NCBI RefSeq assembly: GCF_004368785.1
Contig: NZ_SODM01000005.1
Span: 1 to 64,000, forward strand
DNA length: 64,000 nucleotides
Reading direction: 5' to 3'
Source of the DNA: Flavobacterium sp. 270
GTDB taxonomy: Bacteria; Bacteroidota; Bacteroidia; Flavobacteriales; Flavobacteriaceae
Shown here: positions 16,051 through 24,806 of the stretch, in pieces
How positions within the stretch are numbered: position 1 is the first letter of the stretch
How the letters are laid out: the number at the start of each line of letters is the position of its first letter
Notes under the pieces: generated by a model
The model's database searches: none
Told to the model about the DNA's origin: nothing
Seen by the model: only the letters and a program-made list of their open reading frames with translations
Program-made: the position numbers and the translations under genes

Positions 16051-16509
16051 ATGAAAAAGTTAGTTTTAATATTATTTGTTTTAGTATCAACAGTTTCATT
16101 TGCTCAAAATGATGCTAAAAGAATTGCTCAGTATAATTTAGAAAATAAAACTGCAATTCAAGGTTATGATCCGGTAGCTTATTTTAAACAAAATAAAGCC
16201 ATAAAAGGAAAAAATGATTTTACGGCTTCTTATATGGGAGTTGTTTATAAATTTTCATCAGCAGCAAACAAAGATCTTTTCGTAAAAAATCCTGCTGCTT
16301 ATGAACCGCAATTTGGTGGCTGGTGTGCTTATGCAATGGGAAGCGCCGGAGAAAAAGTAGAAATAAACCCGGAAACGTTTAAAATTGTGGATGGAAAACT
16401 CTATTTGTTTTACAATGCTTTTTTTAATAATACATTAAAAAGTTGGAACAAAGACGAAGCCAATTTAAAAGCAAAAGCTGAAGTAAACTGGAAAAAAATA
16501 TATAAATAA
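16051..16509 (+). CDS. Exported YHS-domain protein
   Basis: This 152-residue protein has a signal peptide (first 19 residues, ending SFAQ). A YHS-type domain follows with GYDPVAYFKQNKAIKGK, FTASYMGVVYKFSSAANKDLF and FGGWCAYAMG. YHS domains are thought to bind metal in some proteins, but the function of this exported subgroup is unknown. It starts six bases after the peroxiredoxin-like gene, and the two form the exported pair at the head of the operon. Confidence 0.88.
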   Translation: MKKLVLILFVLVSTVSFAQNDAKRIAQYNLENKTAIQGYDPVAYFKQNKAIKGKNDFTASYMGVVYKFSSAANKDLFVKNPAAYEPQFGGWCAYAMGSAGEKVEINPETFKIVDGKLYLFYNAFFNNTLKSWNKDEANLKAKAEVNWKKIYK

Positions 16510-16515
16510 AAGGTT

Positions 16516-16902
16516 ATGAAGACAACACAAATAACCTGGGTTTTGCGAATAATTGCTTCGGTAATTTTACTGCAGACATTGTATTTTAAGTTTACCGGCG
16601 CGCCCGAAAGTGTTTATGTTTTTTCGGCTTTGGGTGCTGAACCTTATGGAAGAATTGGTTCTGGAATTGCAGAATTGATCGTAGTTATTTTGATTTTAAT
16701 TCCTAAAACAACGTGGCTTGGAGCTTTAGGCGGAGTGGGCGTGATGACTGGCGCTGTTCTTTCGCATTTATTTGTTTTAGGAATTGAAGTTGAAAATGAC
16801 GGAGGATTACTTTTTGCCCTCGCTTTGATTACTTTATTATGCTGTTTGATATTACTTTATCTGAATCGAAATATAATTATTAACCTTCTAAAAACGAAAT
16901 AA
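16516..16902 (+). CDS. DoxX-like small integral membrane protein
   Basis: This 128-residue protein has four predicted membrane helices (about residues 10-25, 47-63, 70-88, 98-117). The first part (LRIIASVILLQTLYFKFTGA) looks like the DoxX-like family, with the KF(T/S)G stretch after helix 1. Such proteins are often linked to redox or oxidative-stress genes, and here the gene follows the peroxiredoxin-like and YHS genes by six bases. The exact role is not known. Confidence 0.75.
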   Translation: MKTTQITWVLRIIASVILLQTLYFKFTGAPESVYVFSALGAEPYGRIGSGIAELIVVILILIPKTTWLGALGGVGVMTGAVLSHLFVLGIEVENDGGLLFALALITLLCCLILLYLNRNIIINLLKTK

Positions 16903-16904
16903 CC

Positions 16905-17393
16905 ATGTTGATAAAAGCAATTAATCACAGTTTAGATGAGTTAACAAATTTGTTAGATCAATTATCTAATCAATCCTACTCTCATTCTTGCGAAGCATTA
17001 AGCAATTCGAGTATTGGCGCGCATACACGTCATATTCTTGAAATGTTTCAATGTCTTGAAAATAGTTACGATTCTGGAGTTTTAAATTATGATAACCGCG
17101 AACGTAATAAACAAATTGAAACCGAAACAGAATTTGCAAAACAATTTATTTCGGCCGTAAAATCGGGATTAAAAAGAGAAAATAAAATAATCTATTTAGA
17201 ACAGATGATTGACGGACTTACTTTTAGAATTCAAAGTAATTATTACAGAGAACTCTTGTATAATTTAGAACACTGTATTCATCATCAGGCATTAATAAAA
17301 GTGGCTGTTTTACAATATGATACCATTTTATTAAATGAAAATTTTGGTGTTGCACGTTCCACAATAGAATATAGAAACCAATGTGTACAGTAA
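16905..17393 (+). CDS. DinB-like four-helix protein
   Basis: This 162-residue cytoplasmic protein shows the DinB/YfiT four-helix pattern, with metal-ligand-type histidines in SIGAHTRHILEMF (about residues 39-51) and LEHCIHHQALIKVA near the C-terminus. Members of the family are metal-dependent thiol transferases or of unknown function. It starts two bases after the DoxX-like gene, and its last 13 bases overlap the next gene, which points to translational coupling. Confidence 0.75.
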   Translation: MLIKAINHSLDELTNLLDQLSNQSYSHSCEALSNSSIGAHTRHILEMFQCLENSYDSGVLNYDNRERNKQIETETEFAKQFISAVKSGLKRENKIIYLEQMIDGLTFRIQSNYYRELLYNLEHCIHHQALIKVAVLQYDTILLNENFGVARSTIEYRNQCVQ

Positions 17394-18091
17394 GTTTTAT
17401 AAATAGCAATGAAACCGTAATAATTACGTCCAATCGAGATGAGAAAGTATTACGCCCAAGTGCAATTCCGCCTAAAAGTTATACCTGCAATGGTAAAAAT
17501 ATCATGTATCCAAAAGACCCAAAAGCTGGCGGAACCTGGTTTGTTGTTGATGCAAACGGAACTGTTTTGGTTCTTTTGAATGGCGGAATCGTAAAACATG
17601 AACATCAGTTTTTGTATAGAAAAAGCCGCGGGTTAATTGCTTTAGATATTATTTGCAGTGCTTCTCCAAAAGATTTTTGGCACGAGATAAACCTCGAAGA
17701 TATTGAGCCTTTTACTTTGGTTTTATATCAGGATAAAAAACTGTATGAACTTATTTGGGATGGCTTGATCAAAAGAGCCTCCCAATTAGACGAAACCAAA
17801 AATCATATTTGGTCGTCTGTAACCTTGTATCCGGAAGAAATTAGGAAAAAACGATCGAGTTGGTTTGCTAATTTTCTAAAAGACAAAAACGAAATTACAG
17901 CTTTGGATATGCTGGGTTTTCATAAAAATACCGAAGGAGATGATTCTGAAAACGGCTTAATCATCAACAGAGAAAATACTTTGAAAACATTAAGTATTAC
18001 CCAAGTCATTGTATCGCAGAATAAAAGTATCATTGATTATCATGATTTAGTTACCGCCAAGGAGTTTTCTACCGCTTTTATTAGTATTTAA
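17381..18091 (+). CDS. NRDE (TANGO2-like) family protein
   Basis: This 236-residue protein starts MCTVSF and has TSNRDEKVLRP (about residues 16-26), the NRDE motif for which the family is named. The conserved Cys at position 2 could be a catalytic nucleophile after Met removal, as in N-terminal nucleophile hydrolases. Eukaryotic TANGO2 belongs to the same family, and a role in haem or lipid handling has been discussed for it. In bacteria the role is unclear. The start overlaps the DinB-like gene by 13 bases. Confidence 0.82.
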   Translation: MCTVSFINSNETVIITSNRDEKVLRPSAIPPKSYTCNGKNIMYPKDPKAGGTWFVVDANGTVLVLLNGGIVKHEHQFLYRKSRGLIALDIICSASPKDFWHEINLEDIEPFTLVLYQDKKLYELIWDGLIKRASQLDETKNHIWSSVTLYPEEIRKKRSSWFANFLKDKNEITALDMLGFHKNTEGDDSENGLIINRENTLKTLSITQVIVSQNKSIIDYHDLVTAKEFSTAFISI

Positions 18092-18102
18092 TACCGTATA
18101 AA

Positions 18103-19137
18103 ATGAAACTATTTTTTCACAAAATCGCAAATTGGGAGTATTGGCCTTTTCAGGTTTTATACATCCCGATTTATTTTCTTTGGGCCTATTATGCCATCAA
18201 AGCAAGATCAATATTTTTCTTTAATGCATCAAATCCGAAAATTAAAAACGGAGGATTTTTGATGGAAAGCAAAAAACAGATTTACGATTTGCTTCCCAAA
18301 CAATATTATCCCAAAACCATTTTAATAAAAGAAAATAGTCCGCTAAAGAAAATCATTCACGAAGTGGTCGAAAAAGGAATTTATTTTCCATTAATAGCAA
18401 AACCGGATATTGGATTACGTGGTTCTGGAGTAAAAAAAATCCACACCGTTTCTGAGCTTACTAATTATATGGAAAAAGCCAATTTCGATTTTCTTTTGCA
18501 AGATCTGATTTCGTTTAAAAATGAAGTCGGCATTTTTTACGTTCGACATCCAAACGAAAAAGAAGGCAGAATAACTGGAATTGTTTCCAAAGAATTTCTA
18601 ATTGTTATTGGAGATGGTGTTTCTACAATTGAAAACTTAATTCGTAAAACACCAAGATTCAAATTACAACTCGAAGCCTTGCAAGAAGAATATGGAGATT
18701 TATTGTATCAAATAGTTCCAAAAGGCGAAGAAGTAAATTTAGTTCCGTTTGGAAATCATGCGCGCGGTGCAAAATTTATAGACGGAAGTCATTGGATTAC
18801 GCCAAAACTAACAGAAACCATTAATAAAATTTGCACACAAATTCCAGAGTTTTACTTCGGAAGATTTGATATTATGTACAACTCTTTTGAAGAATTAGAG
18901 CGAGGAGAAAATTTTCAGATTGTAGAATTAAATGGCGCAGCGAGTGAACCAACACATATTTACGATCCCAAACATTCTATTTGGTTTGCTTGGAAAGAGC
19001 TGGCGCGACACATTACGTATATGTACGAAATAAGTGTTGCCAACCATAAAAGAGGATTTCCTTATTTAGATTATAAAGTAGGTATAAATCAATACCGTTT
19101 GCATTTGACTCAAAACAATAAAATTCTAAATTTTTAG
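18103..19137 (+). CDS. ATP-grasp domain protein
   Basis: This 344-residue protein has a membrane-like hydrophobic segment near the N-terminus (about residues 15-34). An ATP-grasp-type carboxylate-amine ligase region follows (about 85-310): FPLIAKPDIGLRGSGVKKI, QDLISFKNEVGIFYVRHP, and the metal-binding end GRFDIMYNS ... QIVELNGAASEPTHIYDP. This resembles D-alanine-D-alanine ligase-like proteins. The substrate is unknown. It lies 11 bases after the NRDE gene and two bases before a LysE-like transporter, so amide formation and export could be linked, which is inference. Confidence 0.78.
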   Translation: MKLFFHKIANWEYWPFQVLYIPIYFLWAYYAIKARSIFFFNASNPKIKNGGFLMESKKQIYDLLPKQYYPKTILIKENSPLKKIIHEVVEKGIYFPLIAKPDIGLRGSGVKKIHTVSELTNYMEKANFDFLLQDLISFKNEVGIFYVRHPNEKEGRITGIVSKEFLIVIGDGVSTIENLIRKTPRFKLQLEALQEEYGDLLYQIVPKGEEVNLVPFGNHARGAKFIDGSHWITPKLTETINKICTQIPEFYFGRFDIMYNSFEELERGENFQIVELNGAASEPTHIYDPKHSIWFAWKELARHITYMYEISVANHKRGFPYLDYKVGINQYRLHLTQNNKILNF

Positions 19138-19139
19138 AA

Positions 19140-19799
19140 ATGCTTAAAAAAGCCCAAAACATATCGGTCGGATTTCTGGTGAGTTTTATTGGATCAATTC
19201 CTTTGGGATATCTCAATTTAGCCGGCTTAGAAATTTATACAAAATCGGGACTTCATAATTTAGTTTTCTTTTTGTTTGGAGTTATTTTTGTAGAAACCTT
19301 CGTGATTTATTTCACGCTTCTTTTTGCAAAACAATTAGTGAAAAATAAAAAGCTGATGAAAATTATTGATTTTTTCGCCGTCATTTTTATGTTTGTTTTG
19401 GCCTATTTCTTTTATTCAAATGCAACTTCAACTTCAGGATTGAGCAGTAATTTAAATTCTTATTTAATGTATTCGCCATTTGTAATCGGCGTAATTTTAA
19501 ACTGTTTTAATTTTTTGCAATTGCCATTTTGGACCAGTTGGAATCTTTATTTGGTTAATTCAAAATACATTACGACCGAAAAAAAGTTAAAATATTATTA
19601 TATTGCAGGAACTTTGATTGGTGTTTTTTTAGGAATGCTAAGTTTGATTGTAACATTACAGCATATTTTTCAAAGAACTAATCAATTTTCTGAGTATATA
19701 ATGCCTGTATTTATTCCGCTCTTTTTTGTTTTATTAGGAAGTATTCAGGTATTCAAAGTGTATAAAAAATATTTTAAATCAACTGCTTTAGAGTTTTAG
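19140..19799 (+). CDS. LysE-like membrane transporter
   Basis: This 219-residue integral membrane protein has about six hydrophobic helices. The first, with VSFIGSIPLGYLNLAGLEIY, recalls the LysE/RhtB exporter N-terminus (small-residue-rich, PxGP-like). Members of that superfamily export amino acids. The gene follows the ATP-grasp gene by two bases and precedes the M28 peptidase gene by 22. The substrate cannot be read from the sequence. Confidence 0.65.
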   Translation: MLKKAQNISVGFLVSFIGSIPLGYLNLAGLEIYTKSGLHNLVFFLFGVIFVETFVIYFTLLFAKQLVKNKKLMKIIDFFAVIFMFVLAYFFYSNATSTSGLSSNLNSYLMYSPFVIGVILNCFNFLQLPFWTSWNLYLVNSKYITTEKKLKYYYIAGTLIGVFLGMLSLIVTLQHIFQRTNQFSEYIMPVFIPLFFVLLGSIQVFKVYKKYFKSTALEF

Positions 19800-19821
19800 C
19801 TTTGAAGCTAAAATTCTATCT

Positions 19822-20793
19822 ATGAAAAAACTTTACTTCTTTCTTCCTTTCCTTTTATTAGCTTGTAAATCAAATATAGCGACAGTAAGCGAAAAAGCTT
19901 CACAATCAGATAAACCGGTTGAGATTACGTATAAAGTAGAACAATCAGACGTTTCAGATTTTTTAAAATATCTTTCTTCGGATGAATTAGAAGGACGTGA
20001 AACCGGAACTAAAGGAATTGAAAAAGCGGCTGTTTTTCTAGAAGATTTTTTAAAGAAAAACAATGTAAAACCTTATTTTGCTACTTATCGCGATACATTG
20101 ACCAATTTTAAAACTCCTGCTTACAATATTGTCGGTGTTATAGAAGGAACAGATCCCGAACTTAAAAAGGAATTTGTGGTGCTAAGTGCACATTACGATC
20201 ACATTGGTTTATTAAAAAATAAACAGGCAGACGTTATTAATAACGGTGCCAATGATGATGCTTCTGGCGTAACGGCTGTTGCACAAATGGCAAAATATTT
20301 CATCGAAACAAAATCGAACAAACGCAGTATTCTTGTTGTGTTTTTTGCCGGAGAAGAAAAAGGATTGTTAGGATCTAAAAGTCTGGTTCAGAAACTTAAA
20401 AAACAAGATTTTAATTTATACGCGCAACTCAATATTGAAATGATCGGCGTACCGATGAAAAGAGATTATTTAGCGTACATAACAGGTTTTGACAAATCGA
20501 ATATGGCTGAAAAAATAAACGAATACACCGGTAAAAAAACAATTGGCTTTTTACCAAAAGAAGCCGAATATGAATTATTTTACAGATCTGATAATTATTC
20601 ATTTTACGATGTTTTCAAAAAACCGTGTCAGTCCATAAGTACTTTTGACTTTGAAAATTTTGATTTTTACCATCATCCTTCAGACGAATTTAAAGTAATG
20701 GATATCCCGCACATGACTTCTTTTATACAAGAATTTCTGCCGGCTGTAACTCAAATTGCAAGTTCTAAAACACAGGAAATTACCATGAAATAA
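19822..20793 (+). CDS. M28-family zinc aminopeptidase, lipoprotein
   Basis: This 323-residue protein has a lipobox (LLLAC at about residues 12-16), so it is probably a lipoprotein on a periplasm-facing membrane. The M28 motifs are present: HYDHIG, NNGANDDASGVTAV (bridging Asp), FAGEEKGLLGSK (catalytic Glu pair) and a C-terminal HHPSD. One usual ligand is altered: the family's N-x-D-M stretch reads NIEMIG, with Glu for Asp. It probably cleaves N-terminal residues from peptides. It ends the eight-gene run beginning at 15448. Confidence 0.88.
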   Translation: MKKLYFFLPFLLLACKSNIATVSEKASQSDKPVEITYKVEQSDVSDFLKYLSSDELEGRETGTKGIEKAAVFLEDFLKKNNVKPYFATYRDTLTNFKTPAYNIVGVIEGTDPELKKEFVVLSAHYDHIGLLKNKQADVINNGANDDASGVTAVAQMAKYFIETKSNKRSILVVFFAGEEKGLLGSKSLVQKLKKQDFNLYAQLNIEMIGVPMKRDYLAYITGFDKSNMAEKINEYTGKKTIGFLPKEAEYELFYRSDNYSFYDVFKKPCQSISTFDFENFDFYHHPSDEFKVMDIPHMTSFIQEFLPAVTQIASSKTQEITMK

Positions 20794-20818
20794 TACACAC
20801 TCGTTTTACCGTTTTGTT

Positions 20819-20826
20819 TATTTTTG
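20819..20826 (+). promoter_or_regulatory. -7 box four bases before the SDR start codon
   Basis: TATTTTTG is an exact TAnnTTTG match that ends four bases before the ATG at 20831. Transcription would begin at or near the start codon. No -33 TTG is seen at the right distance. Confidence 0.5.
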
Positions 20827-20830
20827 CATT

Positions 20831-21508
20831 ATGAAAAATATTATTATAACAGGAACGAGCAGAGGTATAGGTTACGAATTGGCTTTGCAGTTTGCAAATG
20901 CTGGTAATAAAGTATTGGCTATTTCCAGAAAAACACCGCAGGCACTTTTAGAGCATGAAAATGTAACTTGCTTATCTGTAGATTTATCAAACGAATCAGA
21001 ATTATATAAAGTAGAAGATTTCCTTTCATCAACCTGGAAAAAAGTGGATGCTTTGGTACACAATGCCGGCGCTTTACTTTTGAAACCTTTTGCCGAAACA
21101 ACGCAGGCAGATTTTGAAAGTATTTATAAAGTGAATGTTTTTGCAGTTGCAAATCTTACGAGAATTTCTCTTCCTTATCTTCAAAGCGACAGTCATGTCG
21201 TAACAATCAGCTCGATTGGCGGTGTACGTGGGAGTTTGAAATTTGCAGGTTTAGCAGCGTATAGTTCGAGTAAAGGTGCAGTTATTACTTTAACAGAATT
21301 ATTGGCAGAAGAATATAAAGAAAAAGGAATTTCGTTTAATGTTCTGGCTTTAGGTTCTGTACAAACAGAAATGTTGAATGAAGCTTTTCCGGGTTATCAG
21401 GCTCCAATTTCTGCAGAAGGAATGGCGACTTATATTTATGATTTTACATTAAATGGAAATAAATATTTTAATGGAAAGGTTTTAGAAGTTTCTTCTACTA
21501 ATCCTTAA
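20831..21508 (+). CDS. Short-chain dehydrogenase/reductase (SDR)
   Basis: This 225-residue cytoplasmic oxidoreductase has the classical SDR features: the cofactor motif TGTSRGIGYE near the N-terminus, NAG (HNAGALLL), catalytic Ser in SISSIGG, and YxxxK as YSSSKGA. It is on the short side for the family but complete. The substrate is unknown. Its -7 box sits so close to the start codon that the mRNA may be leaderless. It is the last gene before a repeat-rich gap. Confidence 0.9.
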   Translation: MKNIIITGTSRGIGYELALQFANAGNKVLAISRKTPQALLEHENVTCLSVDLSNESELYKVEDFLSSTWKKVDALVHNAGALLLKPFAETTQADFESIYKVNVFAVANLTRISLPYLQSDSHVVTISSIGGVRGSLKFAGLAAYSSSKGAVITLTELLAEEYKEKGISFNVLALGSVQTEMLNEAFPGYQAPISAEGMATYIYDFTLNGNKYFNGKVLEVSSTNP

Positions 21509-21513
21509 GTTTA

Positions 21514-21545
21514 AATCCCAATATTTAAATTCCAAATTCCAATTA
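21514..21545. repeat. Copy of the AATTCCAAATTCCAA dispersed repeat
   Basis: AAATTCCAAATTCCAATTAC lies just after the SDR stop codon. It is one of several copies of the motif in the gaps of this window (others near 22199, 24733, 48969 and 57496). Confidence 0.7.
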
Positions 21546-21593
21546 CTTTGTCAAGAACTTCTAACTTTTTACAAATAATATTTAACTGAAAAA

Positions 21594-22190
21594 TTGAGCG
21601 AAACTTTAGCAAAATATATACCAGAACACGCTGTAAAGCCTGTTTTTGATTTGATTGTTGCCAATCAGGTTCATCTGAAAATCGTAAATGAGCGTCAGAC
21701 GCGTCATGGTGATTACAGACGCGGACCAAGTGGCAAACATGAGATTACGGTAAATGCAAGTTTAAATAAATATCGTTTTTTGATTACGCTTATTCATGAA
21801 ATTTCGCATTTAGTTGCATTCGAAAAATTTGGAAGAAACATCACACCTCATGGAGACGAATGGAAATATTCTTTTCAGCGGTTGATGGTGCCTTTTATTC
21901 GGCCTGAGATTTTCCCTGGCCAGTTATTGCCTTTATTAGCACGCCATTTTAAGAATCCTACGGCGAGTAGTGACACAGATACAACTTTGTCCTTGGCTTT
22001 AAAGCAATATGATGCCAGAGACGATAAAAACTATATTTTTGAAATTCCCTACGGAAGTGTTTTCAAAATTAAAAACGGAAAAGTATTTAAAAAGATTGCT
22101 GTAAGAACAAAACGTTTTGAATGTCTCGAAATTAGCTCTGGAAAAACGTATCTTTTTAATCCAAACGCGGAAGTGGAGTTGTTAAATTAA
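21594..22190 (+). CDS. SprT-like zinc-metallopeptidase-domain protein
   Basis: This 198-residue protein has the SprT-like zinc motif HEISH (His68, Glu69, His72), with a third possible ligand at His86 (PHGDEW). The SprT/Spartan family cleaves proteins; bacterial members are poorly known. The N-terminal helices and the C-terminal cysteine-poor tail fit the short bacterial form, which lacks the zinc ribbon of longer SprT. Translation starts at TTG. A terminator formed by the dispersed repeat follows. Confidence 0.82.
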   Translation: MSETLAKYIPEHAVKPVFDLIVANQVHLKIVNERQTRHGDYRRGPSGKHEITVNASLNKYRFLITLIHEISHLVAFEKFGRNITPHGDEWKYSFQRLMVPFIRPEIFPGQLLPLLARHFKNPTASSDTDTTLSLALKQYDARDDKNYIFEIPYGSVFKIKNGKVFKKIAVRTKRFECLEISSGKTYLFNPNAEVELLN

Positions 22191-22198
22191 ATCCCAAT

Positions 22199-22247
22199 AA
22201 AAAAATCCAAATTCCAATCTGTATAAGTTGGAATTTGGATTTTTTTT
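22199..22247. terminator. Terminator built from the AATTCCAAATTCCAA repeat
   Basis: AAAATCCAAATTCCAA and TTGGAATTTGGATTTT pair around a short loop, with a T-run beyond. It sits in the convergent gap between the SprT-like gene and mlaF, so it can end transcripts from both sides. Confidence 0.75.
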
Positions 22248-22266
22248 ATTTGAATTTTTAAAAAAT

Positions 22267-23028
22267 CTAGCCTTTTAAATACGCTTCTCTAACTTTTTTG
22301 AATAAGTTAGAAGAATACACGAATTTCACAATATCTTTATTATCTGTTCTAAAGATTTCTTCTTTAGTTCCCTGCCACGCTTTTAATCCTTTTTTCAAGA
22401 AAACAATATTCTCTCCAATTTCCATTACAGAGTTCATATCGTGCGTATTAATAACCGTGGTAATATTGTATTCTTCGGTAATTTCTTTAATAAGGTTGTC
22501 AATCAAAGTTGAAGTGTTCGGATCTAGACCAGAGTTTGGTTCATCACAAAACAAATATTTTGGATTGTTTACAATCGCACGCGCAATTGCCACACGTTTC
22601 TGCATACCTCCGGAAATTTCAGAAGGCAGTTTTTTGTGTGCATCAATTAAGTTTACTCTTTCAAGAACAAAATCTACACGCTCTTTTATTTTTGCTTTGT
22701 TATCGCTGGTAAACATTCTTAGCGGAAAAGCAACATTTTCTTCAACAGTCATAGAATCAAACAACGCACTTCCCTGAAATACCATTCCGATTTCAGTTCT
22801 CAATTCACGTTTTTCATCCTTATCTAAATCAGAATAAATTCTTCCGTCAAATTCAATACTTCCAGAATCAGGAGTATGAATTCCTAGTAAAGTTTTTAAT
22901 AAAACCGTTTTTCCAGATCCACTTTGCCCGATAATCAAGTTGGTTTTTCCAGTTTCAAAAACCGTCGAAACGCCTTTTAAAACCTTACTGTCGCCAAATG
23001 ATTTTTCTATGTTTTTTACTTCTATCAT
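22267..23028 (-). CDS. mlaF: MlaF-type ABC transporter ATPase
   Basis: This 253-residue cytoplasmic ATPase belongs to the MlaF/Ttg2A group that drives lipid transport between the membranes. It has Walker A GQSGSGKT, the ABC signature SGGMQKR, Walker B YLFCDEP, and the H-loop THDMN. The SGGM signature is typical of MlaF. The gene's start codon overlaps the stop codon of the mlaE-like gene, so the two are co-translated. No MlaD (MCE) or MlaC gene is next to them; in many bacteria those follow. Confidence 0.9.
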   Translation of the reverse strand: MIEVKNIEKSFGDSKVLKGVSTVFETGKTNLIIGQSGSGKTVLLKTLLGIHTPDSGSIEFDGRIYSDLDKDEKRELRTEIGMVFQGSALFDSMTVEENVAFPLRMFTSDNKAKIKERVDFVLERVNLIDAHKKLPSEISGGMQKRVAIARAIVNNPKYLFCDEPNSGLDPNTSTLIDNLIKEITEEYNITTVINTHDMNSVMEIGENIVFLKKGLKAWQGTKEEIFRTDNKDIVKFVYSSNLFKKVREAYLKG

Positions 23029-23774
23029 TATCCTAATAATAATTGAGTTAATATATAATTAAAAAGAATGATACAAACCGATGTCCATACAAACGATACC
23101 GTACTTGCTTTACCAACTTCTAATGCACCACCTTTCATATAATATCCATGAAAAGATGGAATTGTTGCCAATAACATTGCAAAAATTAGAGTTTTAATAA
23201 AAGCGTAAGTGATATGAAACGGAATAAATTCCATCTGCGCTCCAGCGATAAAGTCCTGACTAGTCGAAAATCCGCCATAAGCAGAAGCCATCCATCCTCC
23301 AAAAATACCTAAAAACATACTAATGCAGATCACAAAAGGATACATCAATAAAGCAATAATTTTTGGAAAAACTAAATAGTTTAAGGAATTAACTCCCATA
23401 ACTTCCAAAGCATCAATTTGTTCGGTAACACGCATAGTTCCGATACTTGAAGTAATATAAGACCCCATTTTTCCAGCCATAATAACCGAAATAAAAGTAG
23501 GTGCAAACTCCAAAATTACAGATTGACGAGTTGCAAAACCAATTAAATATTTAGGAATTAAAGGGTTAGTTAAGTTTAAGGCAGTTTGAATCGCTACAAC
23601 TCCTCCGATAAAGAAAGAGATAAAGCAAACAATTCCAAGAGAGTCAATAATAAGATCGTCGATTTCCTTTAAAATTAAGCTTTTCATAACAGGCCATTTG
23701 GTCTGTTTATTGAAAATTTCTTTCAGCATTAAAAAATATCTTCCTATTTGGGATAAATAACGAATGAGCATCAT
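23028..23774 (-). CDS. mlaE: MlaE-type permease
   Basis: This 248-residue membrane protein has five or six helices. The MlaE core is visible as VIMAGKMGSYITSSIGTMRVTEQIDALEVMGVNSLNYLVFPK (about residues 100-141). It is the channel of the ABC lipid transporter, paired with the MlaF ATPase that follows. The gene lies 80 bases downstream of the glycosyltransferase gene and may belong to the same minus-strand unit. Its substrate is probably phospholipid, from the family. Confidence 0.9.
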   Translation of the reverse strand: MMLIRYLSQIGRYFLMLKEIFNKQTKWPVMKSLILKEIDDLIIDSLGIVCFISFFIGGVVAIQTALNLTNPLIPKYLIGFATRQSVILEFAPTFISVIMAGKMGSYITSSIGTMRVTEQIDALEVMGVNSLNYLVFPKIIALLMYPFVICISMFLGIFGGWMASAYGGFSTSQDFIAGAQMEFIPFHITYAFIKTLIFAMLLATIPSFHGYYMKGGALEVGKASTVSFVWTSVCIILFNYILTQLLLG

Positions 23775-23854
23775 AGTTTTTGAAATATTGGCTAAGGTAA
23801 AAAGAAGTTACGAGTTTTGGGTTATGAGTTAAGTTTTTTCGGTTGTTTTGGCAA

Positions 23855-24703
23855 TCAAATTAACTTTTGTTTCATTTTTTGTAAACGGTAATTTCTAATA
23901 AATTTAGCTTGTTCTGGAGTAACTAATAAAGGTGTTTTAGCTTTTTTAGCTTTCCAAAACCCTTTAATATAATCTAAAAACAGAAGAGGTTTTTTCTTCA
24001 TCATGGCTAGTTTTGCAGATGCAATTGCGGTAATCCAAAAACCGTAACCAAGTGTATAAAAAGCTTCTCCTTGTTTATAACGTGCTGTTTTGTTGTAGTT
24101 TGCGCCAGTTGGTTTAAGATGTTTTACATGTAAAGATTCATCGGTGACAATTTTCCAATCGTAAAATTTACACAGTAATTCATCAACCGTGTCCCAGCCC
24201 ATTGCAGGTTTTAAACCGCCAATTTGCTCATAGGTTTCTTTTCTGTAAGCTTTTAAAGCGCCGCGAATATGATCTTTATCAGTAAGGTTTTCTAAAACCC
24301 ACTCGCCATTTTTATCGATATAGCAAAACCCGCCAACCATTCCAATTCGAGAATCCGATTCAAAATGTTTAATTATAGTTTCAAAATAATTAGGAGGAAA
24401 AATTAAATCACCGTCTATTTTTACAATAATATCGTAATTAGAATCTAAAGTTTCAAAACCTTTTTGAAAAGCCTGAATCACTTTACTTCCCGGCATGTGT
24501 ATTGCATCAGAAGTTTTATTTACAACAGAAATATAAGGATTGTCTTTTGCAAAACCCAATACAACTTCTTCCGTTTTATCTGTAGAATTGTCGTTAACAA
24601 CAACTACTTTAGAAGGTAAAACAGTTTGGGAAACCAAAGACTGCAAAGTCAGACCAATTAGATCTTGTTCGTTGTGCGCGGGGATAACAATGTAATAATT
24701 CAT
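23855..24703 (-). CDS. Family 2 glycosyltransferase
   Basis: This protein of 282 residues (from the ATG at 24703) has the GT-A fold of family 2. It starts MNYYIVIPAHNEQDLIGLTL, then has VVVNDNSTDKT, the acidic metal motif KIDGDLIFPPNYF, and GWDTVDELLCKFYDW. An earlier start at 24730 would add nine residues, but those come from a copy of the dispersed AATTCC repeat, so I prefer the ATG. The acceptor is unknown. The gene follows a methyltransferase-like gene by about 100 bases and precedes mlaE by 80. It could act on surface polysaccharide. Confidence 0.87.
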   Translation of the reverse strand: MNYYIVIPAHNEQDLIGLTLQSLVSQTVLPSKVVVVNDNSTDKTEEVVLGFAKDNPYISVVNKTSDAIHMPGSKVIQAFQKGFETLDSNYDIIVKIDGDLIFPPNYFETIIKHFESDSRIGMVGGFCYIDKNGEWVLENLTDKDHIRGALKAYRKETYEQIGGLKPAMGWDTVDELLCKFYDWKIVTDESLHVKHLKPTGANYNKTARYKQGEAFYTLGYGFWITAIASAKLAMMKKKPLLFLDYIKGFWKAKKAKTPLLVTPEQAKFIRNYRLQKMKQKLI

Positions 24704-24732
24704 AAACTTCAATTTAGTATTAAATTCCAATT

Positions 24733-24790
24733 ATTTTAAATTCCAAATTCCAACTCGAACTAATTTTCAAATTGGAATTTGGAATTTTAT
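24733..24790. repeat. Dispersed AATTCCAAATTCCAA repeat, inverted pair
   Basis: AAATTCCAAATTCCAA faces TTGGAATTTGGAATTT across about 25 bases. It lies between the methyltransferase and glycosyltransferase genes and extends into the possible long start of the latter. Confidence 0.75.
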
Positions 24791-24806
24791 TTTTGGAATT
24801 TAAAAT

